Shown here one piece after another: positions 31,786 to 41,926 of a stretch of 64,000 bases of DNA. The notes beneath the pieces are model-generated. The model did no database searches and was not told the origin of the DNA. It saw nothing but the letters and a program-made list of their open reading frames with translations. This DNA comes from Blattamonas nauphoetae (taxonomy: Eukaryota; Preaxostyla; Oxymonadida). The stretch spans positions 1 through 64,000 of the forward strand of contig JARBJD010000326.1 in the NCBI GenBank assembly GCA_033064195.1, in the 5' to 3' direction. Position 1 is the first letter of the stretch, and each line of letters starts with the position of its first letter. A program made the position numbers and the translations under genes.

Positions 31786-32570
31786 CACTCTCTATCCTGC
31801 CTTCCGATCGCTTGCCAGACAAGACGCGGCTTCGGAAGTGCTGGCCGGAGTGGGTGTGGGAGGCCGGGTTCCAAGAGACGAAGAGCAGGCATCGCTGTTG
31901 CTGTGCGATCTTCCGAACTGTCTGCACAGCGTGGACAGTGCAAAGGGAAGGAACGAGGGAGTGAGGAACTAAGGAAGGCGAGTGTTCGAACACACAGGCG
32001 ACGCAGGCGACAAAGCTCCGAAAGAAGACGCAGCGATGCTGGACCGATTTCGGAAGGAGAGGCCGCACACCATCCGAATGGGCGCGATTGCGCCAGTGGC
32101 ACTTGTCGATGTATGGTTCTGTTTCTTGTTGGGTTGTGGTTGTTGTTTGATTGTGTTTCCTGTTTTTGTGTTTGTTTCTTCATGACGTGTCTTCTTTCTG
32201 TGCAGGCAAAGGCCATCCCACCCGACCCGCGCCACTCTGTGCTCCCTCCACCCCCACCCAACACGCCACCCAGTCTGCCTTCCTCTCTTCCTCACTCTCC
32301 CTCTCCTCCAGCCCTCTCCCTCTCCACCATCTCTCCTTCGTCTTTCCCCGATCTTCTGGCTGAGCACATCCCATACACACCTGATGTGGATTCTCTGCTG
32401 ACACACGTGGCGCCACTGGAGGACGATGTGAAGAAGCAGCAAGATGAGCGGCTGGAGCATCTGAAGCTTCGGGATACGCAGGCGACGCAGCCACCAACAG
32501 TGGAGACAAGTGTAAATGTGACAGTTTGTTCACAACAGTATCACCGCGAGAGTGAAAAACGAGGGATGGA
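31786..32570 (+). pseudogene. Captured intron-bearing gene fragment, unknown function
   Basis: Protein-like segments are 31786-31970 (ADTLYPAFRSLARQDAASEV...CDLPNCLHSV), 31979-32110 (GDKAPKEDAAMLDRFRKERP...IAPVALVD) and 32206-32570. A typical GT-AG intron of 95 nt at 32111-32205 joins VALVD to AKAIPPDPRHS in frame, followed by Pro/Ser-rich sequence and LLTHVAPLEDDVKKQQDERL. The family is not recognised. The long minus-strand frame over the same DNA is a shadow of this G/C-rich stretch. It sits inside the hAT-like element and lacks a clear start and end. Confidence 0.45.
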
Positions 32571-33016
32571 AGACAGCTCAGCCATCTTTTTAAGTCAAGA
32601 AGTGTCCATCACTTGTTCTCCCCTTTCATTCAAAACACAACGATTCGCTGTTCCTTTAATCTTCCCAAACATTCACATATATTCTTTTATTGACAATACT
32701 TTGGTTTTTACGAAAATCTGAAGGATTAAACACACTGTTTTTGGTGAAAAGGGCACGATCACAAAAAAATCCAGTCGGTCGGTCGACGAGCAGTCGGACC
32801 GACCGCTGCCCATGCCTACCGCAGAACGTCAGATTCGCATTGTTCATCGGTCACAAAGATAGACACGCAGACATTTTAAGTTTCGATGAGATTTCAGCTT
32901 AGAAGTCATGGTTCTCTTTCATCTCAAGTCATTCACGAATCTTGGCTCATCTCATCAGTTCCATTTCTTCAGCTTTTGTTCAATTGGTCGTAATCTCATT
33001 GCAACGTGTTCCCAAA

Positions 33017-35907
33017 ATGATCAACTTTTGGCTTGATCGCGTTGTTTTGTTCATTATTCTGACTTGGGTCTACACCCTTACTCCCACTATTCATCACCGT
33101 CATGTTCCTAATCTTGGAGAAACAATCTCATCACATTCCCGCACGTCCAATCACGAAGAATCTCCGCGAACAATCTTCCTCCAAGATCCGCGATATGAAT
33201 CAAAAACGGTGGAGATCTCTTCAAAACTTGTAACCGTCCATGGGACTATACCTTCCCGTCCAACAATTTTCGAGAGCCAGCAAGTCAAAGGGACGCTATT
33301 GCATGTGACAAACTCAACTGCGTCGTTCTCCAACCTCGCTTTCCAGCCGCTAACAGTCCGAATACTGACAGTCATCAATCATTCTGAATGTCTTGTGGCC
33401 AACTCTATTATTTCGGTGATTGAAGACGGGTCACCAATCGAATGCAGTGATTCCACTGTTCGAGTTCTGAACTCGGAATTCGACTTCTCGACCTCCCAGA
33501 ATCATTCCCCCTCCCTCTCAACCACTGCATCCACATCCAGCACCGTCTCCTTCCACAGCTGTTCATTCTCTGACGTTGTGGTCACAGCACCTGGCTCGTA
33601 CGTCTCCTGCTCGTCCGTCCAGACATCACAGACTGATCGCTGCCTTTTCTCGAACATCAGCCACTGCCCTCCCTTTTGCAAACCATCACTTGCCCCGCTT
33701 TTCCATACTGTGTCCGTTCTGAACACGCACTTTGTCGACTGTGAGAATGTGCTGTTCGGAGGAGTGGTGCGTGACACGGAAGACCGAACGTCTCTCCTCG
33801 CCGCCAACACCACGTTCACTCGCTCCCGCAGCACATACACCAACATCACAGGCAAATCATTCGGACCAACAACAACGACGACCGCCCAAGTCGTTTCTGT
33901 GGACCACCGCTACGAACAATGCACGTTTTTGAAATTTGCCGATGTGAATGTGAATGGCGGTGGGATTCGATGCGAATCTGGCGCCAACCTCGCCGTCGAC
34001 AACTGCTCGTTCATCGAAAGCCGAAACACTCGCGATGTGGACACGAATCCAACAGAGGGAGGAGGAATTTGTATGCAAAGTGGAGCGGGAGTCGGTGGAT
34101 CATGCGCAGTTTCCTCTCAAAATGCGAGGCCCGTTTCGGAGGAGGGCTTCGATTCATCAGCCCCCGTCACCTCGTCGTTCAATCCTGCAATATTTCTGAA
34201 TGTCAGGAAGTTGATCACTTGCAAGAACATACTGGACCCTGGGGAGGAGGACTTGCATTGTCTTGGATGCCACCTGGTTCCGTCTGTTCTGCCGTTCGAT
34301 TTGAAGACTGCAAAGCGACGTATTCGGGGTCGTGTCTGGACAACAATCAAGCTCAAGATTCGATCACTTACTCCAATCTCCTCTTCTCACATGGTGCATG
34401 TCCTCAAGCAAATGTGATTGTCTCAACGATCGCAGGCGACCCAGAAATAACATTTTTTCAGTTGCCTGTTCATCTCGAACGTCGCCAACACGACTCGCGA
34501 AGGGACAGTCAATGGGACAACAATGAACATGGTACGTGCAAACGACATCATGTTTCATCACCTTCCGGTCTGGGAACGAGTCTTGAAGGACAAATCATCC
34601 TTCGTGAATTGCTTCAGCACCTCAGACTTCCCTCGAATCGCCCTCCAACTGACTCATCTCATTGTGGACTTCTCATCTTTTGTTGATAGAAACGACACAC
34701 TCCTGGACATCCATCTGCCGACACTTGGAATTGCTGTGAGTGCCGACGCGGGGTCAGACGCAGATGGGAGTGGATCGACATATTTGAATCAGAAATGTCG
34801 TACGGTTGGCTTCGCTGGGCAGAACAGACTGGCCGATGCAGACACGTCTGTTGTCGTCGAGAGTGGCCGATACGAAGAGAGACTCTCGATCGACGTAGGA
34901 AGCAAGGCAGTGTTGTTCTCGTCGATCGGCGATGCCCATTCCGTCGTCAGCTTCACTCCTCAACTTGGCGAAGACTGTTTCATGCAAATTGGTGTTGGGA
35001 AGCTGTCGCTCAGCAATTTCTCGTTTGTTCCGTGCGAGACCGCCAGCATCGTGGAAGTCATTGGAGCGGGAACGCTGACCATCGAATCGTGTCAGTTCCA
35101 GAACAACGCTGGCCTCTCCCCAATTGTCGAAACAAGCATCATCAAAATGAGTGATGGAACAGCACTTCTGAGGAAAGTGGATTTCTTTGGAATTGAGTTC
35201 AATCAGGGCAGCATCGTTCAATGTTCGGGAGATGTCGCCAAACCGGAAATACCAAAATCGTTCTTAACGGGACTTGGTGGAACAGCAGGTCCTCTGATCT
35301 CGTTCGAGAGAGTCAGCGAAGGAGGGGAGTTCGTCGTCGACGATCGATGCCGCCACTCTGTCCCTCTCGTTCTCGCTGTTCGTTCAGAGGATGCTCAGCA
35401 CAAACACTCGAAACGGAAAGGACGTCTCTTTGTGGGCACTCGCTCATCCCAAATGACATCTGAGATGATTGGATTCTGCGACACCACATCGGGTGAGCCA
35501 TGTCGCTGTTGGTTTTGGAGAACGACGCGGACAGCACTCTCATCCCGCCGATCTCCTCAACACCCACAATCGAGTCTGTGGATGGTTGATTCGATGGAGA
35601 CGAAGTGACAGTGACAGTCGAGACTGACGAAGCGATGAAGGGAACGATGGGAGTGCTGCTGGATGGTTCGAATGTTCCCGAATTGTCGATGTCGTGTTTG
35701 GGGACAGTCAGAGCAGTTGTTGTCTCGTCCGGTCGGATGGGGATCCTTCCCTTCGCAACCAGACACACTCGACGCAGATGGACACTCACTCCCTTCGCAC
35801 CACCGATCGTTGTCTCTGCTGAGTCAACTCTGAAAGATTGTATCGCAACAGAGATTGTATCCACCTCATTGTCAACCGAAGTATTGTTTCAAGTGATTGA
35901 TTTGTGA
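33017..35907 (+). pseudogene. Beta-helix (Pmp/pectin-lyase-like) surface-protein gene, frameshifted
   Basis: From the ATG at 33017 the product begins with a signal peptide-like MINFWLDRVVLFIILTWVY. It continues with many short strands typical of right-handed beta-helix surface proteins (NSIISVIEDGSPIECSDSTV, TVSFHSCSFSDVVV, LAVDNCSFIESRN, LVVQSCNISECQEV, LTIESCQFQNNAG). The reading frame changes near 34,090-34,130 and 34,440-34,480 and again near 35,590. A TGA at 35,606-35,608 ends the third frame. A late segment EVTVTVETDEAMKGTMGVLL is IgG-like. The C-terminal anchor seems missing: sequence joins the K-gene upstream region at about 35,868. The relic at 12.6 kb belongs to the same family. Confidence 0.65.
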
Positions 35908-36140
35908 TAGTTTATTCTTCTGTTTCATTCCTGTATTCCCATCTCACAATCGAACTCATTTGTTTTCCCTCAATCTTCGAACTATTCCTTGTTTCCTGAT
36001 CTAGAAGAAACACGCCAAATTTCTGACGGATTGTATCAACCGTCAAGGGTGCTTAGAAAGGTAATATCGTGGATGTTCACACACAAATCTGAATAAGAAA
36101 ATGTTGGAGGGTCTGATCCTGAATCTCACTTTCAAGTGAA

Positions 36141-38156
36141 ATGTTTACAGACTCCAATGAAGTGTGAACTCTCTTCGTGATGTCATCACCTTTCACCTCC
36201 CTCAATTTCAGACTTCACATGCACTTAGCTTTGGACAAAATCAGGACGGACAAAATACTGAGCAAGTTTGACACTTTTCACAAAAGATTTTCATTTTTAG
36301 ACCAAACTGATTTCCGAGAAAGAATTGATCACTCTTGGAGAATCGATTGTCGATGGATCTGGAGATCCCTTCGCTGTTTGTCAACTTTTCCCTTTTCATT
36401 CATCCACAATCTCTTTCTTCCCGATCATCTTCTTTCCATTTGTGATTGTTCTCCGCCATGTCTCATCCTTCCGATTTCGTTCATGATGTTGTGGATGTTG
36501 ACGATTTCTCAGATCCTTCACACAATCTGTGTTCGTTTCGGAATCGCTCCCAAATCCATTTCAATCGACCCTCGACACCAATCCAATCCATCTCTCTTCA
36601 TCCATCTCTTCTCTGCCCTCTTCACTGTTTGTTCCTCTCTTCATTCATCTTCTTTCTTTTCTTATCTTCTCTCCTCTCCTCCCACTTTCATCAATCCAAT
36701 CCTCGTCCCAACCAACAGTATCTTCCCAACTCCACAAACTTCCACCTCCTTCCTCTATTCACAACCATCCTCCAACGCCACCCTCCTTCTCTCCCACACC
36801 TCCTCTCCTCTCCTCTCTGGCTCTCCCTTCCCTCAATTCTCGCTTCTCCTCCCCAATCTCCACAATCTCTCCAAACGCAACCTCAACCATCACCACAACC
36901 ATCACCACACAACGAACCCCAAATTGAAGAACAATCTCATCTTCGTCCTGTTCTCGCCTTCGTCAACTCCATCCTCCAACTGTCCCTCACTTCTTCCCCA
37001 CCCACTCCAATCCCAAACAAGACACTTCTGTCTTCCTCTCTCTCCACCCTCTCTTCTAATCCTGATCCACTTGTCAAAGGCCATTCGGGTTCTGCTCTTC
37101 ACTTCCTGACACTGCTGGATGGTGTCGTCGACGAGACATCGATGCCTTTGTATGAACTTGTTGCGCAGCGAGACGAACTACGAACCCGAATTTGTGAGAA
37201 AGACGGAGAAAGCACTAAAATGTCTGCAATTCACGAACATATGAAAGAAACTATGTCAGCCAATCTCAAAACAATCAACACACTTTCATTCGAACTGCAC
37301 CAGGTACAAACAGAGATCAGAAAGAAGGATGAGGAACTCCGTCAATCGCAAGTGATAATTCGAGAGAAGGAGGGAACGATCACTTCCAAGGACAAGGTGA
37401 TCGCAGAGAAAGATGCAGTCAACGTTCAACAAACTCAGCAGAACAAGGAGAAAGACAAACAGCTGCAGATGAAGGACGAGACGATTGCTGAGCTGACAAA
37501 GAAGCTGGGAGAGTTTGTGGCGATGGAGAAGAGACTGATCGACAAACCGAGCACAACACACTCGAAAGTGGTGGCCGTGGAGGCACAGGTGACAGAAGCA
37601 GCGAAGGATGTGAAGTGGATTCGAGGGATTGTTCATCCCGAGAATGTGATCACAGTTTGGGATCCAACGCACTTTCGGAAGGAAGGACGACGAATCACAA
37701 GTCTCGTGGGTAAAGAAAAATCGTGTTTCTCGGACGAGATCACGCGAGGAGAATGGAGAATGACGATTCGATGTGACAAGTACACTTGGCACAGTTTCTT
37801 TCTTTTCTTTCATCTTTTCAGATTTTGGTGTGATCGACTCGTCAAAACTCGAGCAATCCAAAACAAGCTATCTTTACCATCAGCAAGGGTCTTTGTTGTT
37901 TGTGTTGGAGGATGGATCAGTTCATCAAAATGGGAAGGAAATCGCACATGGAAATCAAAAACCAACACCCAACTCCGTTGTGACGATTGAATTGGACATG
38001 AAAAGACACACCCTCGTTCTGTTTGTGGACGACCAGAGACAACCTCACTCACTCGCCAACATCCCGCAGAAAGTAAGATTCGCTTTGTACATCTATCACA
38101 AAGACAGATATGCTGACATTCTGAGTTTCGATGAGGTGTCTGCTCGGAAAGAATGA
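36141..38156 (+). CDS. KB: coiled-coil/SPRY-like family protein, multi-exon
   Basis: Uninterrupted paralogue of K1. Exons deduced: 36141-36161 (MFTDSNE), 36212-36265, 36301-36375, then from 36513; a last intron is 37794-37821. Introns of 50, 35, 137 and 28 nt keep frame and GT-AG ends and match K1. Exon 4 begins ILHTICVRFGIAPKS. How it joins the Ser/Pro-rich part (36,620-36,930) is unresolved, because frames change there and another intron ending CCAACAG (36,718) is likely. From about 36,930 one frame runs through LRPVLAFVNSILQLSL, a coiled coil (MPLYELVAQRDEL to KRLIDK) and a SPRY-like domain (VITVWDPTHFRKEGRRI, then FGVIDSSKLE, VVTIELDMKRHTLVLFVDDQ, ADILSFDEVSARKE). Likely cytosolic; no membrane segment is certain. 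Confidence 0.65.
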
Positions 38157-38165
38157 TTCTCATTC

Positions 38166-38401
38166 CTCTCACTTCATTCACGAATCTTGTTTCGACTCGT
38201 CTGTCGAATTGTTCAACTGATCGACACAGATTGCCTTCCTTTCGTCCAAACTTTCTTTCAAACTGACTTCGTGACTGTCGTTCTTCTTGAAGAGGCTGAG
38301 GTTCTGATCAAAACAAGGCATGACATGGCGGAAGAGCAGATGTCTCCAGACGTTTGCAGATGTTTGCAGATGTGAGCAGATGCTTGCAGATGTTTGCAGA
38401 C
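38166..38401 (+). repeat. Conserved 3' flank of the K family with GCAGATGTTT minisatellite
   Basis: The sequence after the stop (ACGAATCTTGTTTCGACTCG, GTCGAATTGTTCAACTGATC) recurs after K2 (44,085-44,297) and, inverted, after K3 (60,545-60,790). It ends in imprecise TTGCAGATGT repeats. Possibly 3' UTR plus part of the duplicated unit. Confidence 0.6.
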
Positions 38402-38553
38402 TAGTAAAGTGGTGTAGGAGGTGACATGTTTTGCCGTTTTCTACACTGTTTCTGATAAGATAAGCTCATAAGAGCAGCATAATGCACTACGTTGATATGG
38501 GTCGAAACATAACACACAATATCTTCGAAATCATGACTCCATCACAAGATATT

Positions 38554-39324
38554 CTAATCCTTTCCATCAGTCGGTGCATTCGGAACCGCCTGTGCCGGCA
38601 ACGCCTCTGGAGGTGGTCCAGCCGGCGGAGCAGCAGCATATCCATCAGCAGCAGGGTATGCCCCTGGCTGTCCCTGCATCGTCGGCTGCACAGCGTACAT
38701 CTGCTGTGGAGGGTACCCCTGAGGCTGGCCTGGGGGGACATAGCCTTGTGGGGCTGGATATCCCTGTGCGGGGCCTGGAGGGGGATATCCTTGTTGTGGG
38801 TAGCCGGCAGGGACGTAGTTTTGGGGCGGATAGGATTGTGGTTGGCCTGGTTGCGAGGGTTGTTGCGGCGGTTGCGAGTGAAGCTCGTCGTATTCTGTCG
38901 CCTTCCTTTTCACTTTTTTGTGGATTTCTTCGTTTCGCGACGACACCATCGACGACAAGTTGCACAGATCAATGCAATCCCCAATGCAGCACCATCCCGA
39001 CGTCAGACAGTACAGAACTCCGCAGCAGATATCTCCCAGATATATGCGGTGAAGGCCACTCACTAAAACAAGACTAAGAGCACACAGTCCGTACGCCAGC
39101 GTTGAGTTGAACTCGCCCTCGCCCCACGCCGGCACTCCCCCCGAAAGTGTGGGAGAGACATTCTCCGACCAAGAGATCCCTTCGTAGCGACGGGAATCAC
39201 GGACTGGATACATTTCAAGGAACCGTTGGGTCATTTGATTTTTGGTGGGTTGATCGTGCCCGACATTTGAACAAAATGACCTTATCCTCAATTCGAGTTC
39301 TTTTTCGTCTTTGTCACCCTTCAT
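38554..39324 (-). CDS. TM2-domain membrane protein with Pro/Gln/Gly/Tyr-rich tail
   Basis: The minus-strand product contains LAYGLCALSLVLVSGLHRIY followed by LGDICCGVLYCLTSGWCCIGDCIDL, the two membrane helices and short polar turn with the HRxYLG and ...D pattern of the TM2 domain. After it comes KKVKRKATEYDELHSQPP and about 100 residues of YPPQQGYPP-type repeats, a flexible cytosolic tail. I chose the ATG at 39324; the ATG at 39234 (MTQRFLEMYPVRD) is also possible, and the frame stays open upstream to a GTG at 39429. No introns are needed. TM2 proteins are small membrane proteins of varied or unknown role. This is the least damaged ordinary gene in the window. Confidence 0.75.
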   Translation of the reverse strand: MKGDKDEKELELRIRSFCSNVGHDQPTKNQMTQRFLEMYPVRDSRRYEGISWSENVSPTLSGGVPAWGEGEFNSTLAYGLCALSLVLVSGLHRIYLGDICCGVLYCLTSGWCCIGDCIDLCNLSSMVSSRNEEIHKKVKRKATEYDELHSQPPQQPSQPGQPQSYPPQNYVPAGYPQQGYPPPGPAQGYPAPQGYVPPGQPQGYPPQQMYAVQPTMQGQPGAYPAADGYAAAPPAGPPPEALPAQAVPNAPTDGKD

Positions 39325-39429
39325 CCACCGCCTACGTCTGCTTCTGGACGAATGTTCAGGAACCCACCCTGTTCTAAACTGAATCACAGCGTATTTGGGA
39401 AAGAATCCAAAGATTGCTTTTTTCCGCAC

Positions 39430-40594
39430 AGGAGGAGTCTGAAATCAATTCAGTCCTCCCATCGTCCACGCCCCACATCTCCTGCCATCTCCTTCATATA
39501 GAGTCTTGAATTGTCTTCTTGATTCTTTTCCAAACAGAGATTTGTTCGGGATCTCAAAAACACGATGATTTGAATCTGGATCAACCGCTTTGACTCTTCA
39601 CCACCTTCCAAATCGAGCTCAAACTTGACGAGAACTGTGTTGATGAGACAATGAGGCAGTGAAGGCGAAAGAAACACAAACGAAATGGGCGATTCTCTTT
39701 GAAAGGTCGCAAAACACTAATGTGCGTCCCAAAAATTCATTTTTTGCCCAATTACCGTTCTTTATTTCAGTAGACAAGAAATAGGGAAATTATTGAATTT
39801 TAAGTTCGATCGCGTTCGATATCGTCCTTTTTTGTTGAAGACAATAGTGCACACTTTTTGTCACAGAATCTGTTCGAAAACAGAGAAACGATGGAAAACT
39901 ACATAAAACGCTCATTCTGTGTGAGAGAACCAACACAAAGACATCTATTGTAGAAAAAGACACGAAAAGTTCTGAATGGCAAAATCAACAATCATGATGA
40001 ATTTAGTCTTCAAGATTGGCGGAACATGTCTAACAGAGGTGCTTTGAGGTATCTCTTGATTCAAAACGGTATTTGATGGGAATTAGAGGAAGAGTAGGGC
40101 GAACAAAGAGTCAGTGCCCGTTTGTGATCTATAAGACGAGAAATTTGTGAAAAAAGTTCCGATCGCGAGTGAAAACTGGAGAAAATATCACACAGTGCAA
40201 GTGTACAGATTGTCTTCTGGCTGTGAGAAACAATCTGTCTCGCCTCAAAAAAGTGCTGAGTGTCTGTCAGTGTGAACGAAATATATGACACAAACCAGGA
40301 GAATCACATGTAATGCACGGTATTAGGTCGGTTCAATCACGAATCTGACAAATGAATACCGTGTGATGAAGAAGGAGTCACCTGAACTTGGAATCTGGAA
40401 AAAAGTGAGTGAAAATGGGAAAATCTGGTAATTCAAACCTTAAACGGGGAGAGAGAGGATGTTTATGTGAACTCTGCTGTTTTCTTTACGATATATAGAG
40501 TGGGGATGGAGATAAAACGGAGGCGACCTTTCATTTAGAATCGCCCAAATGGGACGCCGTTTCCTGGAATGGGTATTCTGTCTGACTTGATCTG
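39430..40594. other. Intergenic, nothing recognised
   Basis: A/T-rich, short frames only; no repeat shared with the rest of the window was noticed. Confidence 0.5.
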
Positions 40595-41660
40595 ATGTCA
40601 AATACAAAAACACTCATGTTGACACTTGGCGAAAAGTGCGAAGTGAATCGGATTTCTTTTGTTCCTTGTTCAATGATATCCACTTCAACCTTTCTCAGCA
40701 GATTACGTTCCCCTTGGCCCTTCCACCTTGCTCAACTTCCCCTCTTTATCAGAGGCGATCCATATACAATCAACAGTGTCACCGAAACATCTCCACGGTT
40801 TCTTTCGCTTGTCGACTTCCTCAAGGAAGGAAACAAACTGAATCTCAAAGCCATCACAAGCATGCAAACTTCTGAATCGGCTGATGAATGGATTTACCGA
40901 CCTATCGAGAACAATCGATCTCATCTTTCGTCGTCCAACGAGGAGATTCTCAAGGCATCGTTGCGGCTTCTGCAAGAAGTTGTGTATTGGGCTGAACCAC
41001 CGACACAATTCGACTTTTTGCAGAGGGAGTTCTTTGCCCTTCTCCCACAAACATTTAATGAGCACGATGTCCATGTGACGAATCTCCGTTAGTGGAATAT
41101 GATTAGCATTGTGGACAGGATCCTTGGTGAGTCACGTCCTCGTTTCGCTCTCGCCATCTGTGAAGCAAAGCACATTTCTTGGTCCACCTTCCAGCAGACA
41201 TTCATCGACAAGCTCTTCCGTCCCTAAAAACCCTTTCTGGAGTCGATCTTCGGAAAGGGCATCGTAACATCGACGATCATCACTCCTGGCCCAAATTCTT
41301 CGATCTGATTGGAACGATTCTCGAATGCTCACCATTCTTGGACGAGATGACTCAGATCGTGCTCTTGTCGTCGTTTGCTGTGGAGTACAGCGACTGTCTC
41401 CTTTTCTTCGAAACTCAAAACTTGTCCGACAGTCTCATTGAGGACATTGATCGAACTCAGCGGCCCAAATGGTCTCGTCCCAGATTTTCAGAAGCTACAC
41501 AACCAAATTGTGGTGAGTCTGTGCAAAGAAGGCCTGTCGGACGAGATGGAGCTGGATGTCAAAAGACAAATGTGCCATTCATCCAAATTCCGCCATGTCT
41601 TGGCTGGAGCACAGGTGATCCACTGTTTGGGCGGGAATGTTACTGTTCTGTCTGTTTAGG
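40595..41660 (+). pseudogene. ARM-like multicopy family gene relic 2
   Basis: From the ATG at 40595 the first frame gives LPLFIRGDPYTINSVTETSP, RFLSLVDFLKEGNKLNLKAI and FDFLQREFFALLPQTFNEHD. Later pieces in other frames give STFQQTFIDKLFRP, LLSSFAVEYSDCLLFFETQN and, near the end, LHNQIVVSLCKEGLSDEMEL, then HVLAGAQVIHCLGGNV. These are repeated helical hairpins of an armadillo-type protein family. At least two frame changes and one stop (41,225-41,227) mark it as a pseudogene unless unrecognised small introns explain some. The same 3' piece is present inverted at 63,800-64,000. Confidence 0.55.
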
Positions 41661-41926
41661 AGGAAAGAGAGGACTGAGTGATGTCCCCCTTTTCGAAAGA
41701 AGGATGGTTGTGAGATTCATCGCCGAATGCTGGACCTTTCTTGGTTTTATCTGATAATGGCCACTGTTTGTGTTTTCACTTCACGATGACACTTGGTGGA
41801 ACAACAGGTAAAAAGTACAGAATCTTTCACAAAGACCATCGAACCTTATTTCTCGGACCAAAATTAGGGGGTTTAAATACACATAATGGGTCGATGATCG
41901 GCCCTTAATTCGGAAAGGGAGAATAA

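Larger units (their letters stand above)
29970..32818. mobile_element. hAT-like transposon, 2.85 kb, carrying host-like coding sequence
   Basis: The 8-base direct repeat CCGCAGAA flanks it (29962-29969 and 32819-32826), and removing the element with one repeat copy rejoins K1 codons in frame (PQN|VRFALF). TIRs read TAGCCATGGGCAGTGGTCGG and, inverted, TAGGCATGGGCAGCGGTCGG, typical of the hAT superfamily. No transposase is recognised. The right half contains coding-like, intron-bearing sequence, so the element is non-autonomous and probably captured host DNA. Confidence 0.85.
14227..32902 (+). pseudogene. K1: coiled-coil/SPRY-like family gene split by three transposons
   Basis: Gene pieces are 14227-15077, 22078-22730, 29241-29969 and 32827-32902, separated by a Mutator-like, a DIRS-like and a hAT-like insertion. 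Small introns are readable: 14248-14297 (50 nt), 14352-14384 (33 nt), 14460-14596 (137 nt) and 29691-29719 (29 nt), matching those of paralogue KB. The product would start MFTDSNE, pass a Ser/Pro/His-rich region, a long coiled coil (MPVDELVAQRD to about residue KRLNDKL) and a SPRY-like domain (AITIWDPTHFRKEGRRI to ADILSFDEISA). An in-frame TAG at 22559-22561 adds to the damage. It is not expected to make a full protein. Confidence 0.75.

Noticed and set aside
31449-32264. 271-codon minus-strand open frame inside the hAT-like element
   Set aside because: Arg/Leu/Pro-rich shadow of the G/C-rich plus-strand exons, which have a working intron and better composition.
34523-35608. Separate 361-codon gene downstream in the beta-helix region
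   Set aside because: It continues the same strand-repeat pattern as the preceding frames and has no start context of its own; treated as part of one frameshifted gene.
38348-38401. Regulatory array of TTGCAGATGT motifs
   Set aside because: Imprecise minisatellite at the end of a duplicated 3' flank; copy number differs among K genes without other evidence of function.
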